From assembly GCA_041655255.1 (NCBI GenBank), contig JBBAFS010000056.1, forward strand, positions 1 through 10,137: 10,137 nt of DNA. Direction: 5' to 3'. The notes under the pieces are model-generated. The model did not search any database. It had not been told where the DNA came from and was given only the letters and a program-made list of their open reading frames with translations. Positions 5,482 to 10,137 of this stretch are shown piece after piece. This stretch comes from JBBAFS01 sp041655255. GTDB taxonomy: Bacteria > Spirochaetota > Spirochaetia > Sphaerochaetales > Sphaerochaetaceae. Numbering within the stretch: position 1 is the first letter of the stretch; each line of letters starts with the position of its first letter. A program made the position numbers and the translations under genes.

Positions 5482-5494
5482 ATGGTCTGACCAT
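5482..5494. promoter_or_regulatory. Palindromic operator-like site before the lipoprotein gene
   Basis: ATGGTC-T-GACCAT is a perfect 13-bp palindrome in the 129-bp gap between the PilX-like gene and the lipoprotein gene. Two TATAAT boxes follow at 5514-5519 and 5521-5526, but I see no good -35 at the right spacing. It could be an operator for a separate promoter here; the gap also contains no terminator, so read-through is possible. Confidence 0.3.
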
Positions 5495-5539
5495 AAATCG
5501 TGTTAAAGTTAAATATAATATATAATTGAAGGCGGGATT

Positions 5540-7330
5540 ATGAAGCTTAGAAACATTGCTCTATTTTTTTTCGTGTTAAGTATATTGCTCCTTACCATAG
5601 GCTGTGATGAAGTACCAACTAAACCAGATATAGATTCTCCAACAGATCTTATGGTTACTGTAGTGACCGAGGGACGGATCAATCTGACTTGGGAATATCT
5701 AAAACAGACTACTGGAATACGTTATGTCATCGGTAGAAAAGTTGGTGACGGCGAATGGATTGACGAGTATGGTGAATCAACAGGTAAATCTTTCGTCGAT
5801 GATATACCGACAAACTCTTATACGGTGTATAGTTATAAAGTGAAAGGGGTCAGCGCTGACGGTGAAACATCGTCCTTCTTCTCTGAGCCTGTAGCTTACC
5901 TCTCACCCCTGACTGCCCCTACCGATCTAAACATCGATCAAGTAGCACAGAATGAGCTAAAACTCTCCTGGAAAGATAACGCTATCGGAGAGACGGGATA
6001 CAGAATCGACCGTAAAATTGGCGATGGGAAATGGACTGAAGGATATAAAACAGTCCCCGCAAATACTACCTCTTTTAAAGATAATTTCAATGACCTCTTT
6101 GTCAGTATCAACTACCGGGTCTATGCTTATGCCGGTACAAGTATAACGGCAAAAGAGGAGATCTCGTTCACCCCTGTCTACCCCAAACCGACTAACCCGT
6201 CTATAATACAGCTTTCACCCACTGAAGTTAAGTTTAATTGGGCGTATGAACAGGCCGATAGAGAAAATATCGAAGGATTTGAAGTCTATCGCAAAATAGG
6301 GACTACCGATTGGATACCCCTTACTATTACCAATAATCAAGCTGAGGAAGTCATAGACGTCCCGAATCATCAGGTTAGCACACTCGCCTATCGGGTCAGA
6401 AGCTATAAAGACACCTACTTCTCAGCCTTTTCTGATCCTGTGGAGCTTCACTTCAATATAACTCCGCTTGGCTCTTTAACCCTGTCAGATATTGGTAACA
6501 AACTACACGTCGATGAGGATAAAGCATATATTGCTAACGACTTTAATGGGATATCGACAATAGATCTCTCTAATCCGATTAACCCCCGTATAAACGCTAA
6601 TATCCAGCTGCCCGATAGAACAACATCTATAGACAAAAAAGGCAACCTACTCGTGGCTGGTAGCTTTAATGGACGAATAAGCTTTATCGACCTTAATGAT
6701 AACTCTATCTTTACTCAATTAGAGACAAAAAATCCCGTATACGATATTAAAATCATCGAGCAGAATGATATAGTATACCTGCTAATCGCTAACGGCTCGG
6801 CAGGGCTACTGGTCGCCTCTTATGACAAAAATGATCCGACTGACCCTAAAGTGATCAGTCGCTACAATACATACGGCTCAAGCCAATCGATCGCTGCAGA
6901 AGGGAATAACGTCTACCTCGGTGATGGATATGGTGGAGTTCTTAAATTCGATATCTCCGACCCTTCTAAACCTGTTAAAACTGGCGAAAACAATGGACTC
7001 GGAAACTGCATTGATCTTAACCTACTCGGTAACAACCTATACGTATCTACAGGGAGTACTGGAATGAAAGTAGTTGATAAAAACAGTCTGCAACTGATTA
7101 ACTATTTCGATACCCCCGGATATGTTATCGATTCGGATGTGACCAATAGGTACGCCTTTATTGCCGATAATCAGGTAGGGCTATATCTCGTTAGTATTAC
7201 GAACGATCTGAATCTTTATTCACTCTCATTGATTCCGTCTGAGTATAAACTTACCTCAGTTAAAACTAAAGGTAATTATATCTACCTGCTTTCGGAATCT
7301 TCACTACAAATCATCCAAGTCTCATCATAA
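5540..7330 (+). CDS. Surface lipoprotein with three Fn3 domains and an LVIVD-type beta-propeller
   Basis: A 596-residue protein. Residues 1-21 are a signal peptide ending in a lipobox (LLTIGC) with the lipid-carrying Cys at 22, so it is exported and membrane-anchored. Three fibronectin type III domains follow, at about 34-123, 125-214 and 216-307. Their strands repeat a common theme: GRKVGDGEW, DRKIGDGKW, YRKIGTTDW. From about 310 to the end are repeats of the LVIVD type (AYIANDFNGISTIDLSNPINP, NVYLGDGYGGVLKFDISDPSKP), a family expected to fold as a beta-propeller. No catalytic motif is visible, so a binding or scaffolding role is likely. The ATG follows a weak AAGGCGGG. The next gene starts 13 bases later, so the two are surely cotranscribed. 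Confidence 0.94.
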   Translation: MKLRNIALFFFVLSILLLTIGCDEVPTKPDIDSPTDLMVTVVTEGRINLTWEYLKQTTGIRYVIGRKVGDGEWIDEYGESTGKSFVDDIPTNSYTVYSYKVKGVSADGETSSFFSEPVAYLSPLTAPTDLNIDQVAQNELKLSWKDNAIGETGYRIDRKIGDGKWTEGYKTVPANTTSFKDNFNDLFVSINYRVYAYAGTSITAKEEISFTPVYPKPTNPSIIQLSPTEVKFNWAYEQADRENIEGFEVYRKIGTTDWIPLTITNNQAEEVIDVPNHQVSTLAYRVRSYKDTYFSAFSDPVELHFNITPLGSLTLSDIGNKLHVDEDKAYIANDFNGISTIDLSNPINPRINANIQLPDRTTSIDKKGNLLVAGSFNGRISFIDLNDNSIFTQLETKNPVYDIKIIEQNDIVYLLIANGSAGLLVASYDKNDPTDPKVISRYNTYGSSQSIAAEGNNVYLGDGYGGVLKFDISDPSKPVKTGENNGLGNCIDLNLLGNNLYVSTGSTGMKVVDKNSLQLINYFDTPGYVIDSDVTNRYAFIADNQVGLYLVSITNDLNLYSLSLIPSEYKLTSVKTKGNYIYLLSESSLQIIQVSS

Positions 7331-7343
7331 AGCGGAGGTTATA

Positions 7344-10137
7344 ATGAATAGAAGCTTAAACATTTGCAATTACAAAACTCTTGCTGCCCTCTTGTTGCTG
7401 CTCTTACCATTGATGTCTGTCCCCCTCTTTGCACAACATTATGCAATAGATAACGTCTCTATGCAACCTAACCCGTTCTCACCCAACGGCGACGGAATTA
7501 GAGACGAACTTACCATTAGCTTTTACCTCAATAATAGTGGACCTGTAAATATTAGCGTAGAACAGGTAACCCCTATGAGTGTACTCTACTCCACAACTAT
7601 TGATGGACACTCCGGCTTGAACCACTTTACCTGGGATGGTAAAGATGGCTTAGGAACAGTACTCCCCGACGGTAAATATGCCCTAAGAATTGAGTTCTAT
7701 ACCGCTTCCTATTACTTGGATGACGGTATTATTATCAATACTACTCCGCCAGAAATTGAAATGATCTCCAGCTCACCTAACCCGTTCTCACCTAACGGTG
7801 ACGGATATCAAGACGTGCATACCGTTAAATATCGAGTAAAAAACTCAAACGTCCAATATCTCGGCTTGATTAAGGTCGACTTTGCAGCTAAAACGGCAAA
7901 GTTTGTAGATGACATAAATGGGAACACAGGACCCTTTGATATCCCCTACTCTGACGGAATGTATCTGATGATTAATCGGCCCTTAGCCTATTTTGGTAAC
8001 ATCACAGCCCCGTCCACAGTTAATTATACCTTAACTATCGGTGGTTCATACTCATTCCCTGTATCGATCTCAAGAGGACAAGATTTATATAAAATTGGCC
8101 AAAACTATATGCCCTATCGCATCGTTTCTCCATCCATCGGATTGGACGTACCAGACGAATTTAATATTGGAGAAGACTACCTTGCCCTATACGGTATCGA
8201 AGGGAACGCTACCTTCAATATCCATAATAACGACGGTAGTGACCGCTCCTTGAACGACTTGTATCCAATCTACTTTGGCTCCTTTAATGATAACTTTGCC
8301 GACCCAACCAATATCGACATTAGTAACGGAAATATCTATTCCATCGCTATCGGCTCACAAGCAGGGACTATTCCAGGAGACGAACTCGATGACGGCCGAT
8401 ACATCTATCGTATTAAAGTCACTAATGCCGTTGAATACGCTACTGAAGAAAACGGCGAACTACTGGTTAATAGCCACCCTATCACCGTTGAATCATACAT
8501 CGCACCTAACCGAATCTCACCCGAGAATCAAGACGGTCTATTCGACCAGGCTATCATCCACTATGAGCCCTCCGAAGATGGATACATAACTATTAAGATT
8601 CACGATCAAGATAACAATCTTATAAGAACGCTCGTAAATGAACAGCTCACCTTCGATGAACAGGGAGGATACGTTCTCTGGGACGGTAAAGACGATGGGG
8701 GTAATTTCGTCTCCAGCGGAGCTACTAATATCTATATTGTTGAAATCACCGTACGTGATAGATATATACCTTCAGACGTCGCAAGCTTAAGACAGAGCAT
8801 TGTCGTCGATAATGCACTCCCTACAAGCCCAGTATTACACCAATTATTCCCAGATCAACTGTCAGGTAAAGAGGTTATTATCTCCGGTATCACTAATGAA
8901 ACCAACTGTGACGTTATCCTCTTTCTAAACGGTGTTAATAGAGGTGTAGCAGGTAAAACAGGTGCAAGCCCAGGCTATTTCGAGTTTAACGTGACCTTAG
9001 AAGAGGGGGATAACTCGATCTATATCAAACTTAAAGATGAAGTGGCTAACCTCGGTACACCTTCTAATGCTATAACACTCTTCTTAGACTCACAACCCCC
9101 TCAAATTACGATCCTAACACCTCAAGAAAATGCTACTTTTAATACTAAGGATATCGATGTCACCGCCAAAGTAGCTGATAACGGAAGTGGTGTCGATTTG
9201 GTCAGATTTGGATTCACCATCGATGAAGAAGAATCTATTAAATGGATCAATGGTACATTCCTGTCTGACGATACTTACGGCGCTACCTATACCGTTCCAG
9301 CCAGTATTAATGAACAAAAAATCACTATGGTTGTTGAAGCTACCGATATGCTCGAAAATAAAACAACCACACCTACTCCAAGACACTTCTCCTATAAACT
9401 GCCTACTTCTATCGCACCACCTCTATTTGTGGGAAGTATACCTGAAAGTAACGCCAATATTAGAGTCATCCCTAATAATAGAGTAGAGGTAGTGATCGAT
9501 AGTGAAGTTGACTTGATTAACGACCCTGCAAAATCAACTATCATCCTCTACCATCCTTCAGGACAAGGTATAACACACGGCTTAGGGGGTAACATCACCT
9601 ACCATAAAGAGGGGAGCGATATTCACACAATAAGACTCAGCTTCACCCAACCACTCGAAAGCTCCGGTGAAGATGACGGTGAATACAGATTAGTATACTT
9701 TGCTGAAAACATACTCAACCAGTCAATCACTGACGAGATTTTCTTTAAATACGATACGATCAAACCTTATGTAGACAACTATCGTCTTAACACAACTGAA
9801 GAACTGCTGGTGATCGATAACCAGTACTTCTTCAACAAGCCTATCGACTCGATCAGTGTGGATGTTAACGATCTGTTATCTGGGGTTGACTTTGCAACTA
9901 ACCTTACCAGAGTAGTTCTCTATGACTCGAATAATGAAGTTGTACAAGGTACCGGTAGTGTTAGCGCTAACACTGTTAGCTGGACTCTAAAAAACACGCT
10001 TAACCCAAGTGTCACACATCAGACTTACCGTATCTATGTTCGAGCTACCGATAAGGCGGGTAACCAGCTTGTAGTAAACCGCAACTTTGTCTTGTTGAAG
10101 ACTATACAGCCCTCGATTACCTCTACTTATCCAGCTG
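7344..10137 (+). CDS. Giant secreted Ig-like/FlgD-Ig-type protein (3' end outside the window)
   Basis: ATG 7344 follows GGAGG by five bases, and the frame stays open to the last base, giving 931 complete codons without a stop. Residues 1-30 form a signal peptide with a leucine run and a likely cut after PLFA. Two modules start with PNPFSPNGDG (residues about 42-51 and 144-153), and a diverged third with APNRISPENQDG near 388. The first and third continue to WDGKDG or WDGKDDGG turns, typical of FlgD-Ig-like beta sandwiches. Residues about 497-580 form another Ig-like unit (SGKEVIISGITNETNCDV), followed by PPQITILTPQENATF (about 585) and at least two further units, one near 800-930 containing RATDKAGN. 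This is a modular extracellular protein, probably cell-surface or fibre-associated. No C-terminal sorting signal can be assessed because the end is missing. No enzyme domain is seen so far. Confidence 0.93.
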   Translation, partial: MNRSLNICNYKTLAALLLLLLPLMSVPLFAQHYAIDNVSMQPNPFSPNGDGIRDELTISFYLNNSGPVNISVEQVTPMSVLYSTTIDGHSGLNHFTWDGKDGLGTVLPDGKYALRIEFYTASYYLDDGIIINTTPPEIEMISSSPNPFSPNGDGYQDVHTVKYRVKNSNVQYLGLIKVDFAAKTAKFVDDINGNTGPFDIPYSDGMYLMINRPLAYFGNITAPSTVNYTLTIGGSYSFPVSISRGQDLYKIGQNYMPYRIVSPSIGLDVPDEFNIGEDYLALYGIEGNATFNIHNNDGSDRSLNDLYPIYFGSFNDNFADPTNIDISNGNIYSIAIGSQAGTIPGDELDDGRYIYRIKVTNAVEYATEENGELLVNSHPITVESYIAPNRISPENQDGLFDQAIIHYEPSEDGYITIKIHDQDNNLIRTLVNEQLTFDEQGGYVLWDGKDDGGNFVSSGATNIYIVEITVRDRYIPSDVASLRQSIVVDNALPTSPVLHQLFPDQLSGKEVIISGITNETNCDVILFLNGVNRGVAGKTGASPGYFEFNVTLEEGDNSIYIKLKDEVANLGTPSNAITLFLDSQPPQITILTPQENATFNTKDIDVTAKVADNGSGVDLVRFGFTIDEEESIKWINGTFLSDDTYGATYTVPASINEQKITMVVEATDMLENKTTTPTPRHFSYKLPTSIAPPLFVGSIPESNANIRVIPNNRVEVVIDSEVDLINDPAKSTIILYHPSGQGITHGLGGNITYHKEGSDIHTIRLSFTQPLESSGEDDGEYRLVYFAENILNQSITDEIFFKYDTIKPYVDNYRLNTTEELLVIDNQYFFNKPIDSISVDVNDLLSGVDFATNLTRVVLYDSNNEVVQGTGSVSANTVSWTLKNTLNPSVTHQTYRIYVRATDKAGNQLVVNRNFVLLKTIQPSITSTYPA

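Noticed and set aside
4974..6645. Short open frames at 4974-5183 (+) and 6448-6645 (-)
   Set aside because: They are shadows of the PilX-like and lipoprotein genes, with no ribosome binding site or recognisable sequence.
8041..9486. Short open frames at 8041-8253, 8275-8589, 9187-9486 (+) and 9114-9386 (-)
   Set aside because: All lie inside the continuous frame of the giant secreted protein, which I followed codon by codon from 7344 to the window end without a stop.

Overview
The window looks like bacterial chromosome from an uncultured lineage of the Fibrobacteres-Chlorobi-Bacteroidetes neighbourhood (Cloacimonadota, Marinimicrobia or KSB1-like). This is inferred from protein style only: short pilin-like proteins starting MGQQQ, a fibronectin type III plus LVIVD-repeat lipoprotein, and a giant secreted protein with PNPFSPNGDG (FlgD-Ig-like) modules. 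The DNA is AT-leaning. No rRNA, tRNA, transposase or CRISPR array is visible, so the taxonomic placement is weak.

Positions 1-939 are non-coding. They hold two nearly identical ~183-bp direct repeats 378 bp apart. Four short GTAGGGG-type palindromic elements lie in and between the repeats. Next comes a cluster of TGTCA/TGACA half sites, and then a near-consensus sigma-54 promoter just upstream of the first pilin gene.

Positions 940-2503 carry three paralogous small pilin-like genes. The first (+) converges on the second (-) and shares a perfect bidirectional terminator with it. The third (-) lies behind the second and has its own sigma-70-type promoter. All three share the same first 18 residues and a central GGG motif, while their C-terminal halves have diverged.

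Positions 2739-10137 are a plus-strand run starting at a good sigma-70-type promoter, divergent from the third pilin gene. In order it encodes two single-pass pseudopilin-like proteins, a larger PilX/DUF7305-like protein with a repetitive beta-rich body, a lipoprotein with three Fn3 domains and a beta-propeller, and the first 931 codons of a very large secreted Ig-like protein that runs off the window.

Taken together, the cluster looks like the structural part of a type IV pilus-like or pseudopilus-like surface appendage, with major pilin variants, minor pilins, an adhesin or tip candidate and associated surface proteins. This is an inference: no assembly ATPase, prepilin peptidase, platform protein or secretin is in the window.
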